DNA of 64,000 nt from Pseudomonas psychrophila (GCF_001043005.1 NZ_JYKZ01000014.1:1-64000); one strand, 5' to 3'; shown: positions 16,636 to 26,293, counted from the stretch's first letter. Numbers and translations are program-made. Notes: generated by a model from the sequence alone, not told the origin.

Positions 16636-18915
16636 ATGCTCAATACGCTGCGCAAGATCGTCCAGGAAGTTAACTCCGCCAAGGATCTCAAGGCGGCGTT
16701 GGGGATTATTGTGTTGCGCGTCAAAGAGGCCATGAGCAGCCAGGTCTGCTCGGTCTATTTGCTTGATCCAGAGACCAACCGCTTTGTCCTGATGGCCACC
16801 GAGGGCTTGAACAAGCGCTCGATCGGCAAAGTCAGCATGGCGCCCAACGAGGGCCTTGTCGGTCTTGTGGGCACCCGTGAAGAGCCTCTGAACCTCGAAA
16901 ACGCCGCCGATCACCCGCGCTATCGCTACTTTGCCGAAACCGGAGAGGAGCGTTATGCCTCTTTCCTGGGTGCGCCGATCATCCACCACCGCCGTGTGGT
17001 CGGGGTTCTGGTGATCCAGCAAAAAGAACGTCGTCAGTTCGATGAGGGCGAAGAAGCCTTCCTTGTAACCATGAGCGCCCAATTGGCCGGGGTTATTGCC
17101 CATGCCGAGGCTACGGGGTCGATTCGCGGCCTGGGACGTCAGGGCAAGGGCATCCAGGAAGCCAAGTTCGTCGGCGTTCCGGGTTCTCCGGGTGCGGCGG
17201 TAGGTACAGCGGTGGTCATGCTGCCACCGGCGGATCTGGACGTGGTGCCCGACAAGGCCATCACCGATATCCCTGCCGAAATAGCGCTGTTCAAAACAGC
17301 CCTCGAAGGCGTGCGCAACGATATGCGCGCCGTTTCGAAGAAGCTCGCCACGCAGTTGCGCCCCGAAGAGCAGGCGCTGTTCGACGTGTACCTGATGATG
17401 CTCGACGATGCGTCGCTGGGCAGCGAAGTCAAAAATGTCATCAAAACCGGTCAGTGGGCTCAGGGCGCGTTGCGCCAGGTAGTGACTGATCACGTCAACC
17501 GTTTTGAATTGATGGACGACGACTACCTGCGTGAGCGTGCGTCCGATGTGCGCGACCTTGGTCGCCGCCTGCTGGCCTATTTGCAGCATGATCGCCAGCA
17601 AAGCATGGTCTACCCCGACAACACCATCTTGGTCAGCGAAGAGCTGACGGCCACCATGCTTGGCGAAGTGCCCGAGGGCAAGCTGATTGGTTTGGTGTCG
17701 GTATTGGGCTCGGGCAACTCCCACGTCGCCATTCTGGCCCGGGCCATGGGCATTCCTACGGTCATGGGCCTGGTCGATCTGCCGTACTCCAAGGTCGACG
17801 GCATCCAGATGATCGTCGATGGCTACCACGGCGAGGTCTACACCAACCCCAGCGAGGTGCTTCGCAAGCAATACGCTGAGGTTGTCGAAGAAGAACGCCA
17901 GCTGTCCCAGGGCCTGGATGCCCTGCGTGAACTGCCGTGCATCACCCCTGACGGGCATCGCATGCCGCTGTGGGTCAACACCGGCCTGCTGGCCGATGTG
18001 GCGCGTGCGCAGCAGCGTGGCGCCGAAGGTGTAGGTCTGTACCGCACCGAAGTGCCGTTCATGATCAACCAGCGCTTTCCCAGCGAAAAGGAGCAGCTGG
18101 CGATTTATCGCGAGCAACTCGCCGCCTTCCATCCGCAGCCGGTGACGATGCGCAGCCTGGACATTGGCGGCGACAAGTCACTGTCGTACTTCCCGATCAA
18201 GGAAGACAACCCGTTCCTCGGCTGGCGCGGGATTCGCGTGACCCTCGACCACCCAGAAATCTTTCTGGTTCAGGCCCGGGCCATGCTCAAGGCCAGCGAA
18301 GGCCTGAACAACCTGCGTATTTTATTGCCGATGATCTCCGGCACTCACGAACTCGAAGAAGCCTTGCACCTGTTACACCGTGCCTGGGGTGAAGTGCGTG
18401 ACGAAGGCACCGACGTGCCGATGCCGCCCATCGGCGTGATGATCGAAATCCCGGCGGCGGTGTATCAGACCAAGGAACTGGCGCGCCAGGTGGACTTCCT
18501 GTCGGTAGGGTCCAACGACCTGACCCAATACCTGCTGGCGGTGGACCGTAACAACCCACGGGTTGCGGATTTGTACGACTACCTGCACCCGGCCGTGCTG
18601 CAAGCCCTGCAATCGGTGGTGCGCGACGCTCACGCTGAAGGCAAGCCGGCGAGTATCTGCGGTGAAATGGCCGGTGATCCGGCGGCAGCGATCCTGCTGA
18701 TGGCGATGGGTTTTGACAGCCTGTCGATGAACGCCACCAACCTGCCAAAAGTGAAGTGGATGCTGCGCCAGGTCAGCCTGAGCCGCGCCAAGGAACTGTT
18801 GGCTGAAGTGATGACCATCGACAACCCGCAGGTTATTCGCAGCACCATCCATCTGGCCCTGAAAAACATGGGCCTGACGCGCATGATGAACCCGGCGGCA
18901 ATCAAGCCGTATTGA
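16636..18915 (+). CDS. ptsP: Phosphoenolpyruvate-protein phosphotransferase PtsP (EI-Ntr)
   Basis: 759 residues. An N-terminal GAF domain (about residues 1-165, NTLRKIVQEVNSAKDL, ending near HAEATGSIRG) precedes enzyme I. The phosphorylated histidine is H363 in LGSGNSHVAILARAMG, and the PEP-binding barrel contains VGLYRTEVPFM and SVGSNDLTQYLLAVDRNNP. It phosphorylates PtsO (NPr) in the nitrogen-PTS, a regulatory phosphorelay linked to nitrogen, potassium and polyhydroxyalkanoate control. It follows rppH closely and is probably translated from the same mRNA. Confidence 0.96.
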   Translation: MLNTLRKIVQEVNSAKDLKAALGIIVLRVKEAMSSQVCSVYLLDPETNRFVLMATEGLNKRSIGKVSMAPNEGLVGLVGTREEPLNLENAADHPRYRYFAETGEERYASFLGAPIIHHRRVVGVLVIQQKERRQFDEGEEAFLVTMSAQLAGVIAHAEATGSIRGLGRQGKGIQEAKFVGVPGSPGAAVGTAVVMLPPADLDVVPDKAITDIPAEIALFKTALEGVRNDMRAVSKKLATQLRPEEQALFDVYLMMLDDASLGSEVKNVIKTGQWAQGALRQVVTDHVNRFELMDDDYLRERASDVRDLGRRLLAYLQHDRQQSMVYPDNTILVSEELTATMLGEVPEGKLIGLVSVLGSGNSHVAILARAMGIPTVMGLVDLPYSKVDGIQMIVDGYHGEVYTNPSEVLRKQYAEVVEEERQLSQGLDALRELPCITPDGHRMPLWVNTGLLADVARAQQRGAEGVGLYRTEVPFMINQRFPSEKEQLAIYREQLAAFHPQPVTMRSLDIGGDKSLSYFPIKEDNPFLGWRGIRVTLDHPEIFLVQARAMLKASEGLNNLRILLPMISGTHELEEALHLLHRAWGEVRDEGTDVPMPPIGVMIEIPAAVYQTKELARQVDFLSVGSNDLTQYLLAVDRNNPRVADLYDYLHPAVLQALQSVVRDAHAEGKPASICGEMAGDPAAAILLMAMGFDSLSMNATNLPKVKWMLRQVSLSRAKELLAEVMTIDNPQVIRSTIHLALKNMGLTRMMNPAAIKPY

Positions 18916-18930
18916 AAGCCTCTCACCCTC

Positions 18931-19009
18931 CTGTGGGAGCGAGCCTGCTCGCGAAAGTCTCAAGAACACAGCGTTTCAAGAGCCTTCGCGAGCAGGCTCG
19001 CTCCCACAG
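18931..19009. repeat. REP pair (GAGCCTGCTC class)
   Basis: A 25-base arm at 18931-18955 and its complement at 18985-19009, separated by 29 bases. Located between convergent ptsP and the NRDE gene; it may act as transcript end for both. Confidence 0.92.
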
Positions 19010-19022
19010 AGTGGGTGTTTCG

Positions 19023-19769
19023 TCACACCGCCAATGTCACTTCCCCCAGCCGCCCCCCCAGCGGCCCGAAACTGTGTTCCACCACCAGCCTTGAGCCGTC
19101 AGCATTAATGATCAACGCCGTGCTGGCGCGAGTGCCGTAGCTGGGGCTGCTGATGAACACGCTCGACAGCAGACTTTCTGTGGCCAGGCCTACGCCAGTG
19201 TCTGGCAGATCGCTGAAGGGCGCGGTTTGCGGGTCTTTGAGCAAAGCCAGCAGTGCTTGCGGCTGCGGGTTGTCGAGTACCTCGGCCAACGCTGCCTTGG
19301 CCTTGACCAGCTTGGGCCAGGGAGTGTCCAGCCCGGCATTGGACAAACCGTAAATACCCTCGCTCAGCGGTTGTGGCGCCAGATCTTTGGAGTTGAAATG
19401 CCAGAGTTGATCTCGGGTGCCCAGGAGTAGATTAAAGCCGGCATATTCGACAGAACGTCGCCCAACTTGCGTGAAGTACTCTGCAATGGACTGGTTGCCA
19501 GTCAAGAAGTCCGCCACCAATTCACCTCGGGAACGCCGCGAAGGTGGCTTGTGGGGTTCGCGGATATTGGTCAGTGCTGCAAAGCGCCCGTCAGCACCAA
19601 TCCCCAGCCAGGTTCCGCCCGCCTCAAGGTCGCGGCCAGCATACACCTGGGGCGTATTGGCCCATTGGGCAAAGGGTTTGGCGGGGCGCGCATAAAACTC
19701 ATCGCGGTTGGCCGCAACGACCAAAGGCTGTGCATGGCCGGGGCGCCAGGCGAAGACAATCAGACACAT
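19023..19769 (-). CDS. NRDE family (TANGO2-like) protein
   Basis: 248 residues. The N-terminal MCLIVFAWRPGHAQPLVVAA followed by NRDEF gives the family its name; GGTWLGIGADGRFAALTNIR and a late STALIINADG are further conserved blocks. TANGO2-type proteins are cytoplasmic and have been linked to haem handling and to Ntn-hydrolase-like folds, but the bacterial role is not established. It is divergent from the TSUP gene. Confidence 0.85.
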   Translation of the reverse strand: MCLIVFAWRPGHAQPLVVAANRDEFYARPAKPFAQWANTPQVYAGRDLEAGGTWLGIGADGRFAALTNIREPHKPPSRRSRGELVADFLTGNQSIAEYFTQVGRRSVEYAGFNLLLGTRDQLWHFNSKDLAPQPLSEGIYGLSNAGLDTPWPKLVKAKAALAEVLDNPQPQALLALLKDPQTAPFSDLPDTGVGLATESLLSSVFISSPSYGTRASTALIINADGSRLVVEHSFGPLGGRLGEVTLAV

Positions 19770-19898
19770 GGGCAGTCCTTAATGTTTTTTTAATCACTCT
19801 ACTTATAGATTGCTCAGGCCGCTCGCGCCATACCGTGCAGCGCAGTGGAGCCAAAGCCCTTGCTCCGTTACCATGCGGATCAAATTTGGGGGGGCGTC

Positions 19899-20681
19899 AT
19901 GGAATTTCTGCTCTATCTGGTGCTGGGAGGTTTTGCGGGCGTGCTGGCTGGGCTGTTCGGGGTCGGTGGCGGAATCATCATCGTGCCTGTGCTGGTGTTC
20001 AGCTTCACCTTGCAAGGTTTTAACAGCGAGGTGCTGACCCATCTGGCCGTGGGCACGTCATTGGCCACGATCATATTTACCTCGATCAACTCGATTCGTG
20101 AGCACAACCGCAAAGGCGCCGTGCGCTGGCCGCTGTTTGTCTGGATGACATTGGGCATTCTGATCGGCGCGGGTATTGGTGCGATCACGGCAGAAGCGAT
20201 TGCCGGTCCTCACTTGCAGAAAATCATTGGCGTGTTCGCCTTGTTGATTGCCCTACAAATGGCCCTTGGGTTGCAACCCAAGGCGAGTGGCACGGTGCCT
20301 GGCAAGTTCGGTCTGACCCTTGCTGGGACCGTGATTGGTTGGGCTTCGGCGATATTCGGTATTGGGGGTGGCTCGTTGACCGTGCCGTTCCTGAGCTGGC
20401 GCAGCGTGCCGATGCAGCAAGCCGTCGCCACCTCGGCGGCCTGCGGCCTGCCGATTGCGCTGGTGGGTGCATTAAGTTTCATGATCATTGGCTGGCATAA
20501 CCCCGACCTGCCCGCGCATAGTCTCGGTTTTGTTTACTTGCCGGCGCTGCTCGGGATTGCCCTGACCAGTATGTTTTTCGCCCGTTTTGGTGCGCGACTG
20601 GCCCACAAGCTTTCGCCACGCCTGCTGAAACGGCTGTTTGCCGCACTGCTGTTTTGTGTCGGTTTGAGTTTCCTGATCTAA
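19899..20681 (+). CDS. TSUP family transporter (TauE/SafE-like permease)
   Basis: 260 residues from ATG 19899; the earlier in-frame start at 19845 would add 18 polar residues ahead of the first helix. About eight helices form two repeats, each opening with a glycine-rich turn: GVLAGLFGVGGGIIIVPVLV and ASAIFGIGGGSLTVPFLSW. This double GxGGG pattern is the TSUP hallmark. Members export sulfite, sulfoacetate or other small anions; substrate unknown here. lgt begins 13 bases after its stop, so the two are likely co-transcribed. Confidence 0.88.
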   Translation: MEFLLYLVLGGFAGVLAGLFGVGGGIIIVPVLVFSFTLQGFNSEVLTHLAVGTSLATIIFTSINSIREHNRKGAVRWPLFVWMTLGILIGAGIGAITAEAIAGPHLQKIIGVFALLIALQMALGLQPKASGTVPGKFGLTLAGTVIGWASAIFGIGGGSLTVPFLSWRSVPMQQAVATSAACGLPIALVGALSFMIIGWHNPDLPAHSLGFVYLPALLGIALTSMFFARFGARLAHKLSPRLLKRLFAALLFCVGLSFLI

Positions 20682-20693
20682 CAAGGAGTCGCA

Positions 20694-21500
20694 ATGCTGC
20701 CTTACCCGCAGATTGACCCGGTGGCCTTGGCCATCGGCCCGCTGAAAATCCATTGGTATGGCTTGATGTACCTGATCGGCATTGGCGCAGCCTGGCTGAT
20801 CCTGTCGCGACGGCTCAACCGCTTCGACCCTACCTGGACCAAGGAGAAACTCTCCGATCTGGTGTTTTGGGTGGCCATGGGCGTGATTGTCGGTGGTCGT
20901 TTGGGTTATGTGCTGTTTTACGACCTGAGCGCCTACATCGCCAATCCGCTGCTGATTTTTGAAGTGTGGAAAGGCGGCATGGCGTTCCACGGTGGCCTGA
21001 TCGGCGTGATGCTGGCGGTTTGGTGGTTCGGCAAGCGCAACGGAAAGTCGTTCTTCCAGATCATGGACTTCATCGCCCCTGTGGTGCCGATTGGTCTGGG
21101 TGCCGGGCGTATCGGTAACTTCATCAACGCCGAACTGTGGGGCAAAGCCACTGATGTACCGTGGGCGATGATCTTCCCTACCGATCCGCAGCAACTGGCG
21201 CGCCATCCGTCGCAGCTTTATCAGTTTGCGCTGGAAGGTGTGGCACTGTTCCTGATTCTTTGGCTGTACTCGCGTAAACCTCGGCCAACCATGGCGGTTT
21301 CCGGGATGTTCGCCCTGTTCTACGGCATCTTCCGTTTTATCGTCGAATTCGTCCGTGTGCCGGATGCTCAACTAGGCTATCTGGCGTTCGGCTGGGTGAC
21401 GATGGGGCAAATTCTCTGCATCCCGATGATTGCGGGCGGCCTGTTCCTGATCTGGTGGGCTTACCACCGCGATCCAGCGGCTAACAAAGCTGCGCTTTAA
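20694..21500 (+). CDS. lgt: Prolipoprotein diacylglyceryl transferase
   Basis: 268 residues, seven-helix inner-membrane enzyme that moves diacylglycerol from phosphatidylglycerol to the lipobox cysteine of prolipoproteins. Conserved sites are seen: the [11 protein letters not shown] loop with the essential histidine, and the family signature [19 protein letters not shown] lies just before ATG 20694. thyA follows after a hairpin, the lgt-thyA order common in proteobacteria. Confidence 0.96.
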   Translation: MLPYPQIDPVALAIGPLKIHWYGLMYLIGIGAAWLILSRRLNRFDPTWTKEKLSDLVFWVAMGVIVGGRLGYVLFYDLSAYIANPLLIFEVWKGGMAFHGGLIGVMLAVWWFGKRNGKSFFQIMDFIAPVVPIGLGAGRIGNFINAELWGKATDVPWAMIFPTDPQQLARHPSQLYQFALEGVALFLILWLYSRKPRPTMAVSGMFALFYGIFRFIVEFVRVPDAQLGYLAFGWVTMGQILCIPMIAGGLFLIWWAYHRDPAANKAAL

Positions 21501-21504
21501 ATTC

Positions 21505-21535
21505 GAATGGCAGGGCGCACAACGCCCTGCATTCA
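21505..21535 (+). other. Intercistronic stem-loop between lgt and thyA
   Basis: GCAGGGCG (21510-21517) and CGCCCTGC (21523-21530) form a perfect stem with a five-base CACAA loop, extended by GAAT/ATTC across a one-base bulge. No T-run follows, so it more likely affects mRNA stability or partial read-through than full termination. Confidence 0.55.
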
Positions 21536-21550
21536 AACGGTAGGAAAACC

Positions 21551-22522
21551 ATGAAGCAATATCTCGACCTCGTTGCCAACGTCATCAAAAACGGCACCCT
21601 GCAAGCCAACCGCACCGGCGTGAAGACCATCAGTCTGCCGGGCGCCATGTTGCGCTATGACCTGAAAGAAGGTTTCCCGGCCATCACCACCCGTCGCATG
21701 GCGTTCAAATCCGCGATTGGAGAGATGTGCGGTTTCTTGCGTCCGGTCAACAACGCTGCCGATTTCCGCGCACTGGGTTGCAAGGTGTGGGACCAGAACG
21801 CCAATGAAAACGCCCAGTGGCTGGCCAACCCGTTCCGCCAGGGTGAAGACGACCTGGGCGAAATCTACGGTGTGCAATGGCGCAAATGGCCGGCTTACAA
21901 GCAAATCGAGCGCAGCAACCAGGCGGCTATCGAGTTGTGCCTGAGCCAGGGCTATCGCCAGATTGCCGAAGGTGAAGAGGACGGTCAGGCCTACGTGGTG
22001 CTGTACAAGGCCATCGATCAGGTGCGCCAGTGTGTCGACACCATCATCAATGATCCGGGCAGCCGTCGTATTCTGTTCCACGGCTGGAACTGCGCCCAGC
22101 TCGATGAAATGGCCCTGCCGCCGTGTCATTTGCTGTACCAGTTCCACCCCAATGTCGAGACGAAGGAAATCTCCCTGACCCTCTACATCCGCTCCAATGA
22201 CCTGGGCCTGGGCACGCCGTTCAACCTGACCGAAGGCGCTGCTCTGCTGAGCCTGATCGGCCGCCTGACCGGGTATACGCCGCGCTGGTTCACCTACTTC
22301 ATCGGCGATGCTCATGTGTATGAAAACCACCTGGACATGCTCAATGAGCAGTTGACCCGCGAACCCTTCCCGATGCCAAAACTGGTGATCTCGGACCGTG
22401 TGCCTGAGTTCGCCAAGACGGGTGTATATCAGCCAGAGTGGCTGGGCCTGATCGAGCCGAGTGACTTCAGCCTCGAAGGCTATCAGCACCACGCGCCCAT
22501 GACCGCGCCGATGGCGGTGTAA
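21551..22522 (+). CDS. thyA: Thymidylate synthase, long form
   Basis: 323 residues, about 60 more than E. coli ThyA. It methylates dUMP to dTMP with methylene-tetrahydrofolate. The catalytic cysteine is C192 in [13 protein letters not shown]; the dUMP site [17 protein letters not shown] and the C-terminal [10 protein letters not shown] are conserved. The extra length lies in a region after [14 protein letters not shown], before the segment leading to NDPGSRRI. Long ThyA forms are known in fluorescent Pseudomonas. folA, the partner enzyme that regenerates tetrahydrofolate, is also in the window at 35131. Confidence 0.95.
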   Translation: MKQYLDLVANVIKNGTLQANRTGVKTISLPGAMLRYDLKEGFPAITTRRMAFKSAIGEMCGFLRPVNNAADFRALGCKVWDQNANENAQWLANPFRQGEDDLGEIYGVQWRKWPAYKQIERSNQAAIELCLSQGYRQIAEGEEDGQAYVVLYKAIDQVRQCVDTIINDPGSRRILFHGWNCAQLDEMALPPCHLLYQFHPNVETKEISLTLYIRSNDLGLGTPFNLTEGAALLSLIGRLTGYTPRWFTYFIGDAHVYENHLDMLNEQLTREPFPMPKLVISDRVPEFAKTGVYQPEWLGLIEPSDFSLEGYQHHAPMTAPMAV

Positions 22523-22530
22523 CTGCATCC

Positions 22531-22595
22531 CTGTGGGAGCGAGCCTGCTCGCGAAGGTCTTGTTGAGGTCTTCGCGAGCAGGCTCGCTCCCACAA
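22531..22595. repeat. REP pair (GAGCCTGCTC class)
   Basis: Arms at 22532-22555 and 22571-22594 are exact complements with a 15-base spacer. It lies between convergent thyA and cadR. Confidence 0.92.
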
Positions 22596-22614
22596 AGGGA
22601 GTGGTCTATTTGCT

Positions 22615-23064
22615 TTAATGCCCGTGGCTTCTGCCCACATGGCTTGGCTCACCTTCCGGTGCGCTGACCGAGCCGCTGACTTCCAGCTGCTGCAAGATCC
22701 CGCAATGTTCCCCGTTGGGCCCCTCGCCACATCGCTGGCGCAGGTCGAGCAGTTGTGTCTGCAAGGCCAGCAAACCGTCGATTCGCGCCTTGACGTGATG
22801 AATATGCTCATCAATCAGCGCGTTCACGCTTTCGCACTGGTCCTGCGGGCTGTCGCGCAGATTGAGCAGGCTGCGGATCTCTTCAAGGGTCATGTCCAGG
22901 CTGCGGCAATTGCGGATAAACGTCAGCCGCTCCACGTGCGCTTGGGTGTACAAGCGGTAATTACCTTCACTGCGCGCTGGCTCCGGCAGCAACCCTTCGC
23001 GCTCGTAATAACGGATGGTTTCGACCTGACAGTCGGTCAATTTCGCCAGTTCACCAATTTTCAT
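22615..23064 (-). CDS. cadR: Cd(II)/Pb(II)-responsive MerR-family regulator CadR
   Basis: 149 residues from ATG 23064; the reading further upstream crosses the divergent promoter. The N-terminal MerR helix-turn-helix (MKIGELAKLTDCQVETIRYY) is followed by a dimerisation helix. Metal-binding cysteines appear at C77 (DQCESVN), C112 (RQRCGEG) and about C121 (EHCGIL), close to the positions in characterised CadR. A histidine-rich tail (HVGRSHGH) resembles the second metal site of P. putida CadR. It activates the divergent cadA by twisting the long-spacer promoter in between. Confidence 0.92.
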   Translation of the reverse strand: MKIGELAKLTDCQVETIRYYEREGLLPEPARSEGNYRLYTQAHVERLTFIRNCRSLDMTLEEIRSLLNLRDSPQDQCESVNALIDEHIHHVKARIDGLLALQTQLLDLRQRCGEGPNGEHCGILQQLEVSGSVSAPEGEPSHVGRSHGH

Positions 23065-23087
23065 CGCGGTTATCTCCGAAAGGTTGC

Positions 23088-23118
23088 TTGACCCTATAGT
23101 GGCTACAGGGTCTTTACT
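23088..23118 (+). promoter_or_regulatory. cadA promoter with CadR operator
   Basis: TTGACC (-35, 23088-23093) and TTTACT (-10, 23113-23118) are 19 bases apart, the over-long spacer of MerR-activated promoters. The spacer is filled by the dyad ACCCTATAG-TGG-CTACAGGGT (23091-23111). It lies 33 bases before the cadA start and 24 bases upstream of cadR, so it can serve both directions. Confidence 0.85.
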
Positions 23119-23150
23119 TGGCAACAGGCACCTTTTCCGGACGCAACCCG

Positions 23151-25403
23151 ATGAGCGATTCCATTCACACCCCGCACAAGCATCCCCACGATCATGATCA
23201 CGACCATGGCGCGAAGCATGACCACGCCAGCCATGCCCACAGCTGCTGCTCGACCGCAGCGGGGCCAAGCGTAATCAAGCTCGGCGCCACCCCCACGGCG
23301 GGCTCGCGGTTGAGCAACTTTCGCATCGAAGCGATGGATTGCCCCACCGAGCAAACGCTGATCCAGAACAAGCTGGGCAAGCTGGCGGGTGTGCAGCAAC
23401 TGGAGTTCAACCTGATTAACCGGGTGCTGGGCGTGACCCACGACCTTCCGTCGACCGAGCCGATTATCGCGGCGATCAAATCCCTTGGCATGCAGGCCGA
23501 TCCTATTGAGTCAGGGGCAGAGGCGGCCCCGGCTGCACCGCCCGCGAAAAAACACGGGTGGCCGCTGGCGGTGGCCGGTGTGGGCGCACTGGCGGCTGAA
23601 GTGCTGCATTTCACCGATGCAGCGCCCACGTGGGTCATCGCACTGGTGGCGCTGGTGTCGATCCTCAGCGGCGGCCTCACCACCTACAAAAAGGGCTGGA
23701 TTGCCCTTAAAAACCTCAACCTGAATATCAACGCGCTGATGAGCATCGCCGTGACCGGCGCGGTGTTGATCGGCCAATGGCCAGAAGCTGCCATGGTGAT
23801 GTTCCTGTTTACCGTGGCCGAGTTGATCGAGGCCAAATCCCTCGACCGCGCACGCAATGCCATCAGCGGACTGATGCAAATGGCGCCGGACAAAGCCACC
23901 GTGCAGCAGGCGGATGGCACCTGGGTTGAGCGTGAGGTCAAAGACATCGCGCTTGGCGCCATCGTGCGAGTGCGCCCCGGCGAGCGAATCGGCCTGGACG
24001 GCGAAGTGATCGCGGGCAGTTCTACCATCGATCAGGCGCCGATCACCGGTGAAAGCCTGCCGATCGAAAAAACCGTGGGCGATAAAGTGTTTGCGGGCAC
24101 CATCAACCAGGCCGGTGCCCTGGAGTACCGGGTGACGGCTGCGGCCAACAACTCGACGCTGGCGCGGATCATCCACGCCGTAGAGCAAGCCCAAGGCTCA
24201 CGGGCGCCGACCCAGCGTTTCGTCGACAGCTTCTCGAAAATCTATACCCCGCTGGTGTTCGTGTTCGCTTTGGCAGTGGCCGTGATCCCGCCCCTGTTGA
24301 TGGGCGGCGTATGGTACGACTGGATCTACCGCGCTCTGGTGTTGCTGGTGGTGGCGTGCCCGTGTGCGCTGGTGATCTCGACTCCGGTCACCATCGTCAG
24401 TGGTCTGGCTGCAGCGGCCCGCAAAGGGATTTTGGTAAAGGGCGGTGTGTACCTGGAAAGCGGCCACAAACTCGACTTTCTGGCCCTCGACAAAACCGGC
24501 ACCATCACCCACGGCAAGCCGGTTCAAACCGACTACCTGCCCCTTGATCCGTTGGTCGCCGACAGCGCCGTAGTGTTGGCCGCGAGCTTGGCCTCGCGCT
24601 CCGATCACCCGGTTTCACTGGCCGTGGCCACTGCGGCTGTGGATAAAAAACTGCAACTGAGCGCTGTGGATAACTTCGCCGCCCTGGCCGGTCGCGGCGT
24701 GCGTGGTGAGATTGACGGCAAGCTTTACCATTTGGGCAACCATCGTCTGGTGGAGGAGCTTGGCCTGTGCTCGCCTGCCCTTGAAGCAAAACTCTTTGCG
24801 CTGGAAGAACAGGGTAAAACGGTCATCTTGCTGTGTGACAACTCAGGGCCGATGGCGCTTTTCGCGGTGGCAGACACCGTCAAGGAAACCAGTCGCGAGG
24901 CGATCCGTGAGTTGCATGAACTGGGCATCAAAACCTTGATGCTGACCGGTGACAACCCGCACACCGCCAGCGCCATTGCGGCCCAGGTCGGCATCGACGA
25001 AGCGCAAGGCAACTTGCTGCCGGAGGACAAGCTCAAGGCAATCGAAGCCCTGTACGCAAAAGGTCATCACGTGGGCATGGTGGGTGACGGGATCAACGAT
25101 GCCCCCGCACTGGCCCGTGCCGAGATCGGTTTTGCGATGGCCGCAGCCGGCACAGATACAGCGATTGAGACCGCAGATGTTGCCCTGATGGACGACGATC
25201 TGCGCAAAATCCCCGCATTCATTCGTCTGTCACGCCAGACCTCCAGCATCCTCAAGCAGAACATTGCCCTGGCATTGGTCATCAAAGCGATCTTTCTTGC
25301 GGTAACCTTCATCGGTATGGCCACCATGTGGATGGCCGTGTTTGCCGACATGGGCGTCAGCCTGTTGGTGGTATTCAACGGTTTGCGCCTGTTGCGCAAA
25401 TAG
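23151..25403 (+). CDS. cadA: Heavy-metal translocating P1B-type ATPase (Cd/Zn/Pb efflux)
   Basis: 750 residues from ATG 23151; a TTG at 23118 lies within the promoter -10 and is rejected. A His-rich leader (HPHDHDHDHGAKHDHASHAH) precedes one HMA domain with a single-cysteine MDCPTE motif, then membrane helices. The ion-binding VACPCALVIS (CPC), phosphorylation site DKTGTITHGKP and hinge GDGINDAPALARAEIG are complete. CPC with a DCPTE-type HMA domain points to Zn/Cd/Pb rather than copper. It exports metal across the inner membrane and is divergent from its regulator cadR. Confidence 0.93.
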   Translation: MSDSIHTPHKHPHDHDHDHGAKHDHASHAHSCCSTAAGPSVIKLGATPTAGSRLSNFRIEAMDCPTEQTLIQNKLGKLAGVQQLEFNLINRVLGVTHDLPSTEPIIAAIKSLGMQADPIESGAEAAPAAPPAKKHGWPLAVAGVGALAAEVLHFTDAAPTWVIALVALVSILSGGLTTYKKGWIALKNLNLNINALMSIAVTGAVLIGQWPEAAMVMFLFTVAELIEAKSLDRARNAISGLMQMAPDKATVQQADGTWVEREVKDIALGAIVRVRPGERIGLDGEVIAGSSTIDQAPITGESLPIEKTVGDKVFAGTINQAGALEYRVTAAANNSTLARIIHAVEQAQGSRAPTQRFVDSFSKIYTPLVFVFALAVAVIPPLLMGGVWYDWIYRALVLLVVACPCALVISTPVTIVSGLAAAARKGILVKGGVYLESGHKLDFLALDKTGTITHGKPVQTDYLPLDPLVADSAVVLAASLASRSDHPVSLAVATAAVDKKLQLSAVDNFAALAGRGVRGEIDGKLYHLGNHRLVEELGLCSPALEAKLFALEEQGKTVILLCDNSGPMALFAVADTVKETSREAIRELHELGIKTLMLTGDNPHTASAIAAQVGIDEAQGNLLPEDKLKAIEALYAKGHHVGMVGDGINDAPALARAEIGFAMAAAGTDTAIETADVALMDDDLRKIPAFIRLSRQTSSILKQNIALALVIKAIFLAVTFIGMATMWMAVFADMGVSLLVVFNGLRLLRK

Positions 25404-25419
25404 ATCAAGAGAGGCCGTT

Positions 25420-26283
25420 GTGCTGAGTGCCGAGCTGAAAGCGTTTTACCGGGTGGCCCAGTTGGGCAGCATTACTCTGGCCGCAAAAAAGCTCGGGCTT
25501 AGCCAGCCGACCGTGACCACGCAGATCCGCAACCTCGAAAGCCAGTACGCCGTGGAGCTGTTTTACCGTGGCGGCCGGCGCCTGACCCTCAGCGATGAGG
25601 GTGTGCGCTTGCTGCCGATGGTCAAGGCACTGCTCCAGCAAGAAGCCGACATTGAGTTCTTTTTGCGCAACAGCGGTCAGGGCGTGGGTACTTTGCGCAT
25701 CGCCGCCACGGCACCGTATTACATCCTCGACCTGGTCAAAGCCTTTCGCGAACGCTTGCCGCAGATCGAAGTGTCGGTGGACATCGGCAACTCCCGGCAG
25801 GTGCTTGAAGCGCTGGATGAATACCGGGTCGACATCGCCGCTTCGTCGCAGTTACTGGAGGACCCGCGCCTGATTCGCCGCGTACTCGGCACCGATCCGC
25901 TGGTGCTGGCGGTGCATCGCAATCACCCGCTGGCCAAGCTCGAACACGTGCCATTGAGTGCGCTGGCCGGGCATTGCCTGTTGATGCGCGAACAGGGCTC
26001 GACCACGCGCAAGCTGACAGAAGAGCTGCTGGCCAGCGCCGGTGTGAGCTTTGGCCCGTTGCTGGAGATTGGCAGCCGGGAGTCGATCCGCGAGGCGGTA
26101 TTGCGCAATATCGGTATCAGCATCATCGCCCGGCAAGAGGTGCCCCACGATCCGCAGCTTCGGGTGCTGACCCTGGAAAATGCGCCGGTCATCCACGAAT
26201 ACCTGTACTGCCTCAAAGAGCGCAAATCGGCGCGTTTGCCCGCGGCATTTCTGGGGCTGGCGCAGGAAATGGCCCCGGCCTGA
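25420..26283 (+). CDS. LysR-family regulator of the phosphonate cluster (GTG start)
   Basis: 287 residues from GTG 25420, with AGAGAGG five bases upstream; the frame further left lies inside cadA. An N-terminal winged helix-turn-helix (FYRVAQLGSITLAAKKLGLS, QPTVTTQIRNLE) is followed by a substrate-binding domain. It lies upstream of, and in the same direction as, the 2-aminoethylphosphonate-type transporter genes, and I infer that it controls them. It is only 16 bases from cadA, so some transcription from cadA may reach it. Confidence 0.85.
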   Translation: MLSAELKAFYRVAQLGSITLAAKKLGLSQPTVTTQIRNLESQYAVELFYRGGRRLTLSDEGVRLLPMVKALLQQEADIEFFLRNSGQGVGTLRIAATAPYYILDLVKAFRERLPQIEVSVDIGNSRQVLEALDEYRVDIAASSQLLEDPRLIRRVLGTDPLVLAVHRNHPLAKLEHVPLSALAGHCLLMREQGSTTRKLTEELLASAGVSFGPLLEIGSRESIREAVLRNIGISIIARQEVPHDPQLRVLTLENAPVIHEYLYCLKERKSARLPAAFLGLAQEMAPA

Positions 26284-26293
26284 CCACAACCAC

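Noticed and set aside
16600-18132. 510-codon minus-strand frame
   Set aside because: Mirror of ptsP; His/Gln-rich composition typical of an antisense reading.
23118-23150. TTG start for cadA at 23118
   Set aside because: It overlaps the promoter -10 and would lie upstream of the expected transcript start; ATG 23151 fits better.
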